Source: Patescibacteria group bacterium (GTDB lineage Bacteria; Patescibacteriota; Minisyncoccia; Phycocordibacterales; UBA12445). From it: 12,178 nt of DNA. The notes beneath the pieces were generated by a model. The model saw only the letters and a program-made list of their open reading frames with translations, was not told where the DNA came from and did no database searches. This document shows, piece after piece, positions 1 to 4,581 of the stretch (position 1 is its first letter; each line of letters begins with the position of its first letter). The stretch is taken from contig JAKLHJ010000023.1 of the NCBI GenBank assembly GCA_022710205.1, positions 1 through 12,178 on the forward strand. Reading direction: 5' to 3'. The translations under genes were made by a program, and so were the position numbers.

Positions 1-426
1 TTCTCCGCCGAGGCACCCCGACAAGCAGATCACGTTCTTCCCATATTGACGAAGAAGCTCCCTGTCCATTCTGGGTTTGTAATAATAACCCTCGAGGTTT
101 GAGAGGGTCACCATTTTAACAATGTTTTGGTATCCGTCTTTATTTTTTGCGAGTAATGTAAGGTGGTATCTCTTGTTGTCCACGTTCGGGCGCTTATCAA
201 AACGAGTGTTGTTTGCAATATACGCCTCAACCCCAATAATCGGCTTTACCCCTTCTTTTTTTGCTTTTTGATAAAATTCGATAGCTCCATGTAAATTTCC
301 GTGGTCAGTAATTGCAATTGCAGGCATCTCGTCTTGTTTGGCGAATTTGATTATCTCCTTCGGCTTCGAAAGACCATCGAGAAGGGAGTAGTGGGTGTGT
401 GTATGTAGGTGAACAAACTTCTTCAT
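1..426 (-). CDS. dnaE: DNA polymerase III subunit alpha, N-terminal PHP part (partial)
   Basis: This is the catalytic subunit of the replicative DNA polymerase. Only the first 142 residues are present, because the gene runs off the left edge of the window; the frame is open to base 1. The N-terminus is a PHP (polymerase and histidinol phosphatase) domain: HLHTHTHYSLLDG at residues 6-18 carries the H-x-H metal motif, and TDHGN at 40-44 carries the next metal-binding His. The segment ending CLSGCLGGE matches the conserved DnaE stretch after the PHP core. The ATG at 424-426 fits the usual DnaE start, directly before the PHP motif. There is no Shine-Dalgarno sequence; an extended -10 promoter and an AT-rich leader lie just upstream. 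Identification is secure; whether the missing part is a normal DnaE or a variant cannot be seen. Confidence 0.97.
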   Translation of the reverse strand, partial: MKKFVHLHTHTHYSLLDGLSKPKEIIKFAKQDEMPAIAITDHGNLHGAIEFYQKAKKEGVKPIIGVEAYIANNTRFDKRPNVDNKRYHLTLLAKNKDGYQNIVKMVTLSNLEGYYYKPRMDRELLRQYGKNVICLSGCLGGE

Positions 427-456
427 GAATTACGAATTAAAAATTAAGAATTACGA
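427..456 (-). repeat. AT-rich leader repeat upstream of dnaE
   Basis: Read on the minus strand, the dnaE leader contains two copies of TTCGTAATTC separated by a T-rich spacer and ends directly at the start codon. A closely similar sequence, also ending at a start codon, precedes the dCMP deaminase gene at 1939-1972. It contains only A, T and the CG of each repeat unit. It may be a translation-enhancing unstructured leader or a dispersed intergenic repeat; the sequence alone cannot separate these. Confidence 0.6.
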
Positions 457-467
457 ACTATTAACTT

Positions 468-476
468 AGTATATCA
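468..476 (-). promoter_or_regulatory. Extended -10 promoter for dnaE
   Basis: On the minus strand the bases read TGATATACT: a TATACT -10 hexamer (468-473) with the TG of an extended -10 motif one base upstream (475-476). It is about 40 bases upstream of the dnaE start. The -35 position falls inside the REP-like repeat and has no TTGACA-like match, as is common for extended -10 promoters. Confidence 0.55.
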
Positions 477-485
477 AAATTAATC

Positions 486-561
486 GTCATTGCGAGCAGG
501 GCGAAGCAATCTAGGTGTTGGTCCAATTAAATCTGGATTGCTTCGCTCCGCTCGCAATGAC
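486..561. repeat. REP/MITE-like palindromic element
   Basis: Two 26-base arms (486-511 and 536-561) form a near-perfect inverted repeat around a 24-base loop. The outer 12 bases (GTCATTGCGAGC and its complement) and the inner CGAAGCAATC pair perfectly; between them there is one A-C mismatch and one G-T pair. Elements with ends of the type TCATTGCGAGC...CGAAGCAATC are, from memory, widespread non-coding palindromes in many bacterial phyla. It sits between the terminator of the 171-residue gene and the dnaE promoter, and covers the dnaE -35 position. No clear target duplication is visible. Confidence 0.8.
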
Positions 562-567
562 CCAAAC

Positions 568-596
568 AAAAAAGCGCCTCTTTTTCAAGAAGCGCT
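568..596 (-). terminator. Rho-independent terminator of the 171-residue gene
   Basis: On the minus strand an 8-bp stem (AGCGCTTC with GAGGCGCT, one G-T pair) closes an 8-9 base loop and is followed by six T. It begins 11 bases after the stop codon of the upstream minus-strand gene and before the dnaE promoter, so it separates the two units. Confidence 0.85.
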
Positions 597-607
597 AACT
601 GCATATG

Positions 608-1123
608 CTACTTTTTCTTTCCCTTGGGCTTGACGAACTTCGTCAGCTCGGCGCGAAACGGAACTTTGTCTTTAGGATAGAAGTAACTGTGCCACAAACG
701 CCAGGGGATACCTTTCGCCGTAAGAGGACCTTCCGGAGAATGGATCATCCTGACCTTAACCCTGTGCAACTCCTTGCCGGCGTGATCAAAAATGGCCAAT
801 AAGTCGCCATCGTCGAAGAGAACTACCCCGTCCCAACCATCAGTATCGTAGCCATCCTGCCTCAAACCGTATCCGTGGCGTTCCATACCTTGCTCCATCA
901 CATTCTCAAGCGTGCCAACGTAAATGATAGTCTCTCTGGGCTTCTTCTCAGGCGGATTAAGGGCCAGATGAAGCCTCTTCATATCAATCTTGTCGACCTT
1001 GGCAAGTCCAAGCTCGCGGAATACTCCCATGTCCAAAAGTTTCTGAAAATCGGCATTCGTCATACCGCCGCTCAAAATATCATCAACAGCGCGCTCCCAT
1101 TGTTCAGTTGTGGGCGTTTTCAT
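608..1123 (-). CDS. Hypothetical protein, 171 aa, unknown function
   Basis: I do not recognise this protein. It is a soluble, charged protein with no signal peptide or membrane segment. Residues 1-60 look helical (TEQWERAVDDILSGG, then LLDMGVFRELGL). Residues 65-170 look beta-rich and aromatic, with DGYDTDGWDGVVLFDDGDL and WRLWHSYFYPKD, ending in a basic tail KPKGKKK. It has a full set of expression signals: a promoter at 1172-1200, a strong ribosome site (AAGGAGG at 1131-1137, 7 bases before the ATG) and a terminator at 568-596. Such a strong ribosome site is rare in this window (only the 107-residue gene shares it), which suggests high translation or a separate origin. It is transcribed divergently from rnhB as a single-gene unit. 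That it is a real gene is likely; its function is unknown. Confidence 0.82.
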   Translation of the reverse strand: MKTPTTEQWERAVDDILSGGMTNADFQKLLDMGVFRELGLAKVDKIDMKRLHLALNPPEKKPRETIIYVGTLENVMEQGMERHGYGLRQDGYDTDGWDGVVLFDDGDLLAIFDHAGKELHRVKVRMIHSPEGPLTAKGIPWRLWHSYFYPKDKVPFRAELTKFVKPKGKKK

Positions 1124-1130
1124 AAGAGAA

Positions 1131-1137
1131 CCTCCTT
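1131..1137 (-). promoter_or_regulatory. Strong Shine-Dalgarno site
   Basis: AAGGAGG on the minus strand, 7 bases before the ATG of the 171-residue gene, nearly fully complementary to the 16S rRNA tail. It fixes the start codon and contrasts with the surrounding genes, which mostly lack such a site. Confidence 0.85.
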
Positions 1138-1171
1138 ATATTTTATTTTTTCAAAGTCCCAACCCGTCGCC

Positions 1172-1200
1172 ATACTACCACTCAAACGGGCAACTGTCTA
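1172..1200 (-). promoter_or_regulatory. Promoter of the 171-residue gene
   Basis: On the minus strand TAGACA (1195-1200) and TAGTAT (1172-1177) are 17 bases apart, and a TG one base upstream of the -10 makes it an extended -10 promoter. The predicted start gives a leader of roughly 40 bases that includes the Shine-Dalgarno site. Its -35 abuts the proposed -35 of the divergent rnhB promoter. Confidence 0.6.
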
Positions 1201-1229
1201 TTTAACTTTCTGACTAAAAATAAGATAAT
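1201..1229 (+). promoter_or_regulatory. Candidate rnhB promoter
   Basis: TTTAAC (1201-1206) and GATAAT (1224-1229) are 17 bases apart. Transcription would begin about 8 bases before the ATG at 1244, giving a very short leader without a ribosome site. It is back-to-back with the promoter at 1172-1200. Confidence 0.45.
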
Positions 1230-1243
1230 TGGGTATACACAAA

Positions 1244-1843
1244 ATGGATAAAAAATTTGAATGGTATATAGGCATAGACGAGGTCGGGAGAGGGCCGCTT
1301 GCGGGGCCGATAACTATATGCGCCGCAGCATTTCGCGACAGGAAGCCGCGCGCGCTATCCGGCATCAAAGACTCAAAAAAACTTTCGGGCAAGCAGAAAG
1401 GGGAGTGGAAAAAAGAGATAGAAAAAGAAAAGAGCTCCGGAAGAGCGGTGTTTTGCATATCTTCATCGGATCATCTGACCATCGACGACATGGGCATGAC
1501 ACAAGCGACGGCCCTCGCCATAAATGAGGCGCTCGACAAGCTAGATCTCGACCCGGAAAAGTGCCTTGTGCTCCTAGACGGCGGGCTAAAAGCGCCGGAA
1601 AAATTTATCTATCAAGAGACAATAATAAAAGGGGACGAGAAGGAGCGCGTAATATCGGCCGCCTCAATAATCGCAAAAATAGACAGGGATTCTTTAATGG
1701 ATAAATATTCGGGAAAATATCCTGAGTATGGGTTCCACCTTCACAAGGGCTATGGCACACGGGCCCATTATGAAGCCCTGGAAAAACACGGCCCCTGCGA
1801 GATACACCGAAAGAGTTTTTTAAGCTCACTAAGAAAACAATAA
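1244..1843 (+). CDS. rnhB: Ribonuclease HII
   Basis: RNase HII cuts the RNA strand of RNA-DNA hybrids and removes single ribonucleotides from DNA. Numbered from the ATG at 1244 (199 residues, typical length), the acidic catalytic set is visible: D12 and E13 in IDEVGRGPLAGP, D112 in LLDGG, and D147 in AKIDRD. The GRG substrate-binding motif is at 15-17 and HKGYGT is conserved near the C-terminus. An in-frame TTG at 1229 would add five residues, but it overlaps the proposed -10 hexamer; the ATG matches the family start better. No Shine-Dalgarno sequence is present, consistent with a short leader. It stands alone, and no clear terminator follows. Confidence 0.96.
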   Translation: MDKKFEWYIGIDEVGRGPLAGPITICAAAFRDRKPRALSGIKDSKKLSGKQKGEWKKEIEKEKSSGRAVFCISSSDHLTIDDMGMTQATALAINEALDKLDLDPEKCLVLLDGGLKAPEKFIYQETIIKGDEKERVISAASIIAKIDRDSLMDKYSGKYPEYGFHLHKGYGTRAHYEALEKHGPCEIHRKSFLSSLRKQ

Positions 1844-1899
1844 CTTTTTCTATTTTCCTACACGTCCTACTCTCTACTTTCTACCTTCTATCCACCTCA
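1844..1899 (+). repeat. Pyrimidine-rich spacer after rnhB
   Basis: About 55 bases directly after the rnhB stop codon are almost all C and T on the plus strand, with degenerate repeats of the CTAC/CTTT kind (TCTCTACTTTCTACCTTCTA). It is low-complexity intergenic sequence. No hairpin terminator is seen in it. Confidence 0.5.
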
Positions 1900-1926
1900 A
1901 TGAAATAGCGCACCATTAAAGATATT

Positions 1927-1935
1927 TGTTATAAT
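1927..1935 (+). promoter_or_regulatory. Extended -10 promoter for dCMP deaminase
   Basis: TGTTATAAT: a perfect TATAAT at 1930-1935 with the extended TGN motif. No TTGACA-like sequence lies 17 bases upstream. The leader to the ATG at 1973 is about 30 bases of A, T and a single CG. Confidence 0.7.
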
Positions 1936-1938
1936 CAA

Positions 1939-1972
1939 TTCGTAATTAGTAATTATTAATTTGTAATTTTTT
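1939..1972 (+). repeat. AT-rich leader repeat upstream of dCMP deaminase
   Basis: TTCGTAATTA, then GTAATTATTAATTT, then GTAATTTTTT: degenerate tandem units matching the dnaE leader (427-456, minus strand) at most positions. Both copies end at a start codon and follow an extended -10 promoter. Confidence 0.6.
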
Positions 1973-2434
1973 ATGCTAGGACCAAGAAAAGATGCAATAT
2001 CATGGGATGAGTGTTTTATGAGGATTGCAAGAACCATAGCAGAACGCTCAAAAGACCCGAGCACGCAAGCGGGAGCCATTATTGTCACAAAAGAGAATGT
2101 GCCTGTGGGTCTCGGCTATAACGGCCTTCCTCGCGGGCTAAAGAATGAGGAATTTCCATGGGATAGAGAGGGTGATTTTCTGGATGTGAAATACACTTAT
2201 TTGTGCCACGCCGAGGAAAATGCCATCTTTAATTCAAACAATACAACCAAGGGATGCAAAATATATGCAACGCTCTTTCCTTGCAACGAATGTGCAAAGT
2301 CTATTGTCCAGAACGGAATAACAGAGGTAATATACGAGAGCGATAAATATCACGACGAAAAAATTTGGATTGCCTCAAGAAAAATTTTAGACGCCGCGGG
2401 AGTGACATACAGACAATATTCTTCAAAAGAGTAG
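1973..2434 (+). CDS. Deoxycytidylate (dCMP) deaminase family protein
   Basis: Cytosolic zinc enzyme that deaminates dCMP to dUMP, feeding dTMP synthesis; the family includes B. subtilis ComEB and phage T4 dCMP deaminase. Zinc and catalytic residues are visible: HAE at 79-81 (His ligand and proton-shuttling Glu) and PCNEC at 103-107 (two Cys ligands). The N-terminal SKDPSTQAGAII and GYNGLPRG (48-55) are characteristic of dCMP deaminases rather than cytidine or guanine deaminases. Its length of 153 residues is normal. The ATG at 1973 follows a promoter and AT-rich leader; there is no Shine-Dalgarno sequence. The stop codon lies just upstream of the trmD promoter. Family is secure; use of dCMP rather than another deoxynucleotide is inferred. 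Confidence 0.92.
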   Translation: MLGPRKDAISWDECFMRIARTIAERSKDPSTQAGAIIVTKENVPVGLGYNGLPRGLKNEEFPWDREGDFLDVKYTYLCHAEENAIFNSNNTTKGCKIYATLFPCNECAKSIVQNGITEVIYESDKYHDEKIWIASRKILDAAGVTYRQYSSKE

Positions 2435-2435
2435 T

Positions 2436-2464
2436 TTGACGTTATCTATTTATTTAGATATAAT
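2436..2464 (+). promoter_or_regulatory. Near-consensus trmD promoter, predicted leaderless start
   Basis: TTGACG (2436-2441) and TATAAT (2459-2464) are exactly 17 bases apart, close to the sigma-70 ideal. Only 7 bases separate the -10 box from the trmD ATG at 2472, so transcription should start at or next to the A of the ATG. The promoter begins two bases after the dCMP deaminase stop codon. Confidence 0.8.
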
Positions 2465-2471
2465 GCGCTGA

Positions 2472-3107
2472 ATGAAAACGTTCAGCATTATTACGCTTTT
2501 TCCGGAAATGATAGATTCATATATAAATGAATCTATTTTGAAGCGCGCGCAAGAAAAAAAACTAATAAAATTCAAGGTTTTAAATCCGCGTGACTTTACG
2601 ACCGACAAGCACCACAAAGCCGACGACAGACCTTATGGCGGAGGACCGGGAATGGTAATGTATGCCGAGCCGATACTTAAAGCGGTTGCCAAAGCCAAAG
2701 GGAGCAAACCGGCAAAAATCCTGATAATGTCTCCACGTGGTAAACAATTCACAAACGAATTGGCCAAGAAGCTGGTCACAAAGAACGAAAATATAATACT
2801 CATATCAGGAAGATATGAAGGGATAGATTCTCGTGTTAAAAAAATACTTAAAGCGGAGGAGATCTCCGTTGGGCCATTCGTCGTGACAGGAGGGGAGCTG
2901 CCGGCACTTATAATAATAGACGCGATGACAAGACAGATAGAAGGCGTGCTCGGTAAATCAGAATCAGTTGAAGAGTCTCGTGTGTCAAGCGGAGAAATGT
3001 ATACCAGACCGGAAATTCTAAAATATAAAGGCAAAACATATAAAGTGCCAAAGGTATACTTGTCGGGCCATCACAAAAATATTGAAGAGAGGCGCAAGAG
3101 TCACTAA
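2472..3107 (+). CDS. trmD: tRNA (guanine-N1-)-methyltransferase, short form
   Basis: TrmD uses S-adenosylmethionine to methylate G37 next to the anticodon and prevents frameshifting. It is a SPOUT-fold enzyme with a knotted cofactor site. Visible motifs: MKTFSIITLFPEM at the start, DDRPYGGGPGMVM (51-63), SPRGKQF (87-93), SGRYEGIDSRV (112-122) and the knot region ISVGPFVVTGGELPALIIID (131-150), then TRQIEGVLGK and YTRPE. The protein is 211 residues against about 240-255 in well-studied bacteria: it stops soon after SGHHKNIEERRK and lacks most of the C-terminal helical part. The position matching the catalytic Asp in EEDSF of other TrmDs appears to be Ser169 (EESR). Both points may be lineage features. 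The mRNA is predicted leaderless. Confidence 0.95.
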   Translation: MKTFSIITLFPEMIDSYINESILKRAQEKKLIKFKVLNPRDFTTDKHHKADDRPYGGGPGMVMYAEPILKAVAKAKGSKPAKILIMSPRGKQFTNELAKKLVTKNENIILISGRYEGIDSRVKKILKAEEISVGPFVVTGGELPALIIIDAMTRQIEGVLGKSESVEESRVSSGEMYTRPEILKYKGKTYKVPKVYLSGHHKNIEERRKSH

Positions 3108-3120
3108 ATATTCTAAAAAT

Positions 3121-3135
3121 CTGTTATAGTAACAG
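3121..3135. promoter_or_regulatory. Extended -10 promoter within a palindrome
   Basis: TGTTATAGT (3122-3130) is an extended -10 motif with TATAGT at 3125-3130. It lies inside a perfect inverted repeat CTGTTA-tag-TAACAG (3121-3135), which could bind a dimeric regulator or be incidental. Nine bases separate the hexamer from an ATG at 3140 that I read as the original start codon of the nucleotidyltransferase before the mobile element inserted. It now drives both the GIY-YIG gene and that gene. Confidence 0.6.
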
Positions 3136-3140
3136 TAAGA

Positions 3141-3145
3141 TGAAA
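3141..3145. repeat. Putative target-site duplication, left copy (TGAAA)
   Basis: TGAAA directly outside the left terminal repeat; the identical sequence lies directly outside the right one at 3424-3428. With the preceding A it forms the ATG at 3140 that I take as the pre-insertion start codon. From there the reading frame is now MKSR followed by a TAG inside the left terminal repeat. Confidence 0.65.
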
Positions 3146-3423
3146 TCCCGTTAGAGATTAAAATGTTTTATTATACATATTTATTAAGAAGCAAGAAGGA
3201 CGGTAAGTGGTATACTGGGGTCACAAATAATTTACGGAAGCGCTTTTATCAGCACAACACAGGAAAGAATACTTCCACGAAAGGCCGGGGTCCATTTGAA
3301 TTGATATATTACGAAGCATCTTTAAATGAAGAAGACGCTGGGTCGAGGGAAGTTTATTTAAAATCTGGGGTGGGCAAGCGTTATCTAAAGAATAGATTGA
3401 AGCGCTTCCTATCTCTAACGGGA
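3146..3423 (+). mobile_element. 278-bp GIY-YIG-bearing element with terminal inverted repeats
   Basis: A perfect 13-bp inverted repeat bounds the element: TCCCGTTAGAGAT (3146-3158) and its exact complement ATCTCTAACGGGA (3411-3423). Immediately outside is the direct repeat TGAAA (3141-3145 and 3424-3428), as expected of a 5-bp target duplication. The only gene inside encodes a GIY-YIG nuclease. Removing the element and one TGAAA leaves ATGAAAGCTG directly behind the promoter at 3121-3135, an intact start for the downstream gene. This is not a known insertion-sequence layout, since no DDE, HUH or recombinase transposase is present. The boundaries are directly visible; that the nuclease mobilises the element is inferred. 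Confidence 0.75.
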
Positions 3424-3426
3424 TGA
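3163..3426 (+). CDS. GIY-YIG nuclease (UPF0213/YhbQ-like), 87 aa
   Basis: Single-domain GIY-YIG endonuclease. The first motif is YTYLLRS (4-10), the second YTG (17-19), followed by the Arg cluster LRKR (24-27), QHNTGKN with H31, the metal-binding Glu in REVYLKSG (E63), and N77 in LKNRL. All usual active-site positions look intact, so it is probably catalytically competent. The last five residues, LSLTG, are encoded by the right terminal repeat, and the TGA stop codon is made from the TGAAA target repeat, so the stop is supplied by the host target. The ATG is four bases after the left terminal repeat and has no Shine-Dalgarno sequence. The stop overlaps the next gene's ATG (ATGA), allowing coupled translation. 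Family secure; function as a mobile-element enzyme is inferred. Confidence 0.92.
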   Translation: MFYYTYLLRSKKDGKWYTGVTNNLRKRFYQHNTGKNTSTKGRGPFELIYYEASLNEEDAGSREVYLKSGVGKRYLKNRLKRFLSLTG

Positions 3427-4106
3427 AAGCTGTTATTTTAGCTGCCGGAAGGGGAATAAGGCTCCGTCCGCACACAGACCAGATACCCAAGCCCATGCTA
3501 AAGGTGGGTGGGGATCCTATCCTTTTTCACACATTATCTATATTACCCGACGAGGTTTCGGAGGTCTTTATCATTGTCGGCTGGCTTCAGGATGAGATCA
3601 AAAATTATTTTGGAAAAGAATTTAAGGGCAAGAAAATAACATATCTGTCGCAGAACGAACCGAAAGGGACATTCCACGCGTTAAGCCTCGCTAAAGATTT
3701 TCTAGACGAGCCGTTCTTGATGATATCCGGCGACGATATCTATTCAAAAAAAGATATAAGCGAAGTTTCAAAAAAAGAATCAGCGGTCCTTGTGCACAAA
3801 ACTCAGAATCCGGAGAGGTTTGGAATCTGTAAAAGGGGACACGACGGACTTCTCTGTGAAATAATAGAAAAGCCGAAAGAATTTGTCGGCGACCTTGCCA
3901 ATATCGGAGTATATAAGTTAAAACCCACCATCTTTAAGGAGGATATCGTTTGGGGAGGAAATGGAGAGCAGGTTCTGGCACCGATGATCGGCAACTTGGC
4001 TAAAAAAGAAAAAATATGGCTCACAGAGGCCTCTTTCTGGCATCCGATAGGGGATATAAGTGATCTAAATAAAGCCCAAACCCTCGACTTGACAGAGGTG
4101 TCCTAG
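3423..4106 (+). CDS. NTP_transferase family sugar-phosphate nucleotidyltransferase
   Basis: A GT-A-fold nucleotidyltransferase (Pfam NTP_transferase) that joins a sugar 1-phosphate and an NTP to give an NDP-sugar and pyrophosphate, usually for cell-surface polysaccharides. The signature is at the N-terminus: AVILAAGRGIRLRPHT (3-18), followed by KPMLKVGG (23-30). QNEPKGTFHAL (76-86) and the metal-binding SGDD (about 105-109) are also visible. At 227 residues it is the catalytic domain alone, without the left-handed helix acyltransferase of GlmU. The closest in style are RmlA/glucose-1-phosphate thymidylyltransferase and mannose-1-phosphate types; the substrate cannot be assigned. The start codon overlaps the GIY-YIG stop codon, and its ATG is formed from the last A of the mobile element plus TG of the target repeat. 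Confidence 0.93.
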   Translation: MKAVILAAGRGIRLRPHTDQIPKPMLKVGGDPILFHTLSILPDEVSEVFIIVGWLQDEIKNYFGKEFKGKKITYLSQNEPKGTFHALSLAKDFLDEPFLMISGDDIYSKKDISEVSKKESAVLVHKTQNPERFGICKRGHDGLLCEIIEKPKEFVGDLANIGVYKLKPTIFKEDIVWGGNGEQVLAPMIGNLAKKEKIWLTEASFWHPIGDISDLNKAQTLDLTEVS

Positions 4107-4117
4107 GAAGATATATT
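4089..4117 (+). promoter_or_regulatory. Promoter of the 107-residue gene
   Basis: Perfect TTGACA (4089-4094) and TATATT (4112-4117) with a 17-base spacer. The -35 lies in the last codons of the nucleotidyltransferase gene. Transcription would begin near 4124, giving a leader of about 65 bases that includes a strong ribosome site. Confidence 0.75.
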
Positions 4118-4176
4118 GTTTATAGATTTTTTGTCCTTTTCACAAAATACGTCGCGACACGATCGCAGACCAAAAC

Positions 4177-4182
4177 AGGAGG
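4177..4182 (+). promoter_or_regulatory. Strong Shine-Dalgarno site
   Basis: AGGAGG six bases before the ATG at 4189. Together with the site at 1131-1137, it is one of only two clear consensus ribosome sites in the window; both serve small genes of unknown function. Confidence 0.85.
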
Positions 4183-4188
4183 TAATAT

Positions 4189-4512
4189 ATGAAAAGCGCA
4201 AATGAGTACATTCGCGAGTTTAATGCATTTGCAAAAGACAACAAAGACTGGGCGCTTCGAATGATCTTCCTCGGATTTTTGGCTGAGATGATGGAGGCCC
4301 CCTGCATCGCCGACAAGAATCTCTCTGCCAAGGAAAAAGAGAAAAGACAAAAAGATTTTCTTTCTTTCCTCGACGGACAAGATGCAAAATGGAAGGCAAT
4401 CTCTATCGCAACCAAGGGCGCAGTCGTAAAGAACGGCTTTAAGGCGCTTCTTTTAAAGCATTTTCCACACATTTTTAATAACTGGAGAATCAGAAAGCTT
4501 CTTTCGACGTAA
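4189..4512 (+). CDS. Hypothetical protein, 107 aa, unknown function
   Basis: I do not recognise this protein. It looks all-helical and charged, without a signal peptide: EYIREFNAFAKDNKDW (residues 5-20), a hydrophobic helix MIFLGFLAEMM (25-35), a Lys/Glu-rich helix SAKEKEKRQKDFLSFL (46-61), and a basic C-terminus ending HFPHIFNNWRIRKLLST. It is a single-gene unit with its own consensus promoter (4089-4117), strong ribosome site (4177-4182) and strong terminator (4522-4552), suggesting well-expressed, independent transcription. Base composition and codon use resemble its neighbours. The gene is very probably real; its role is unknown. It could be a small nucleic-acid-binding or adaptor protein, but nothing in the sequence proves that. 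Confidence 0.83.
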   Translation: MKSANEYIREFNAFAKDNKDWALRMIFLGFLAEMMEAPCIADKNLSAKEKEKRQKDFLSFLDGQDAKWKAISIATKGAVVKNGFKALLLKHFPHIFNNWRIRKLLST

Positions 4513-4521
4513 GCATTACTC

Positions 4522-4552
4522 AAAAGCAGACCCTCTCGTGGTCTGCTTTTTT
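4522..4552 (+). terminator. Rho-independent terminator
   Basis: An 11-bp perfect stem AAAAGCAGACC / GGTCTGCTTTT with a 7-base loop, followed by further T. It ends the 107-residue gene's transcript ten bases after the stop codon and insulates the next promoter. Confidence 0.93.
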
Positions 4553-4566
4553 ATTTATATGAAAAC

Positions 4567-4575
4567 TGTTAAAAT
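4567..4575 (+). promoter_or_regulatory. Extended -10 promoter, predicted leaderless start
   Basis: TGTTAAAAT: TAAAAT (4570-4575) with the extended TGN motif. Six bases separate it from the ATG at 4582, so the A of the ATG is the likely first transcribed base. No ribosome site is possible in this arrangement. Confidence 0.6.
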
Positions 4576-4581
4576 CTAAAA

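Noticed and set aside
608..802. Plus-strand frames over 605-802 and 875-1213
   Set aside because: They overlap the minus-strand 171-residue gene, which has a promoter, ribosome site and terminator.
2633..3034. Minus-strand 133-codon frame in trmD
   Set aside because: It lies wholly within a clearly identified trmD and shows no family pattern.
4120..4523. Minus-strand frames opposite the 107-residue gene
   Set aside because: The plus-strand gene has a consensus promoter, Shine-Dalgarno site and terminator; the antisense frames have none.
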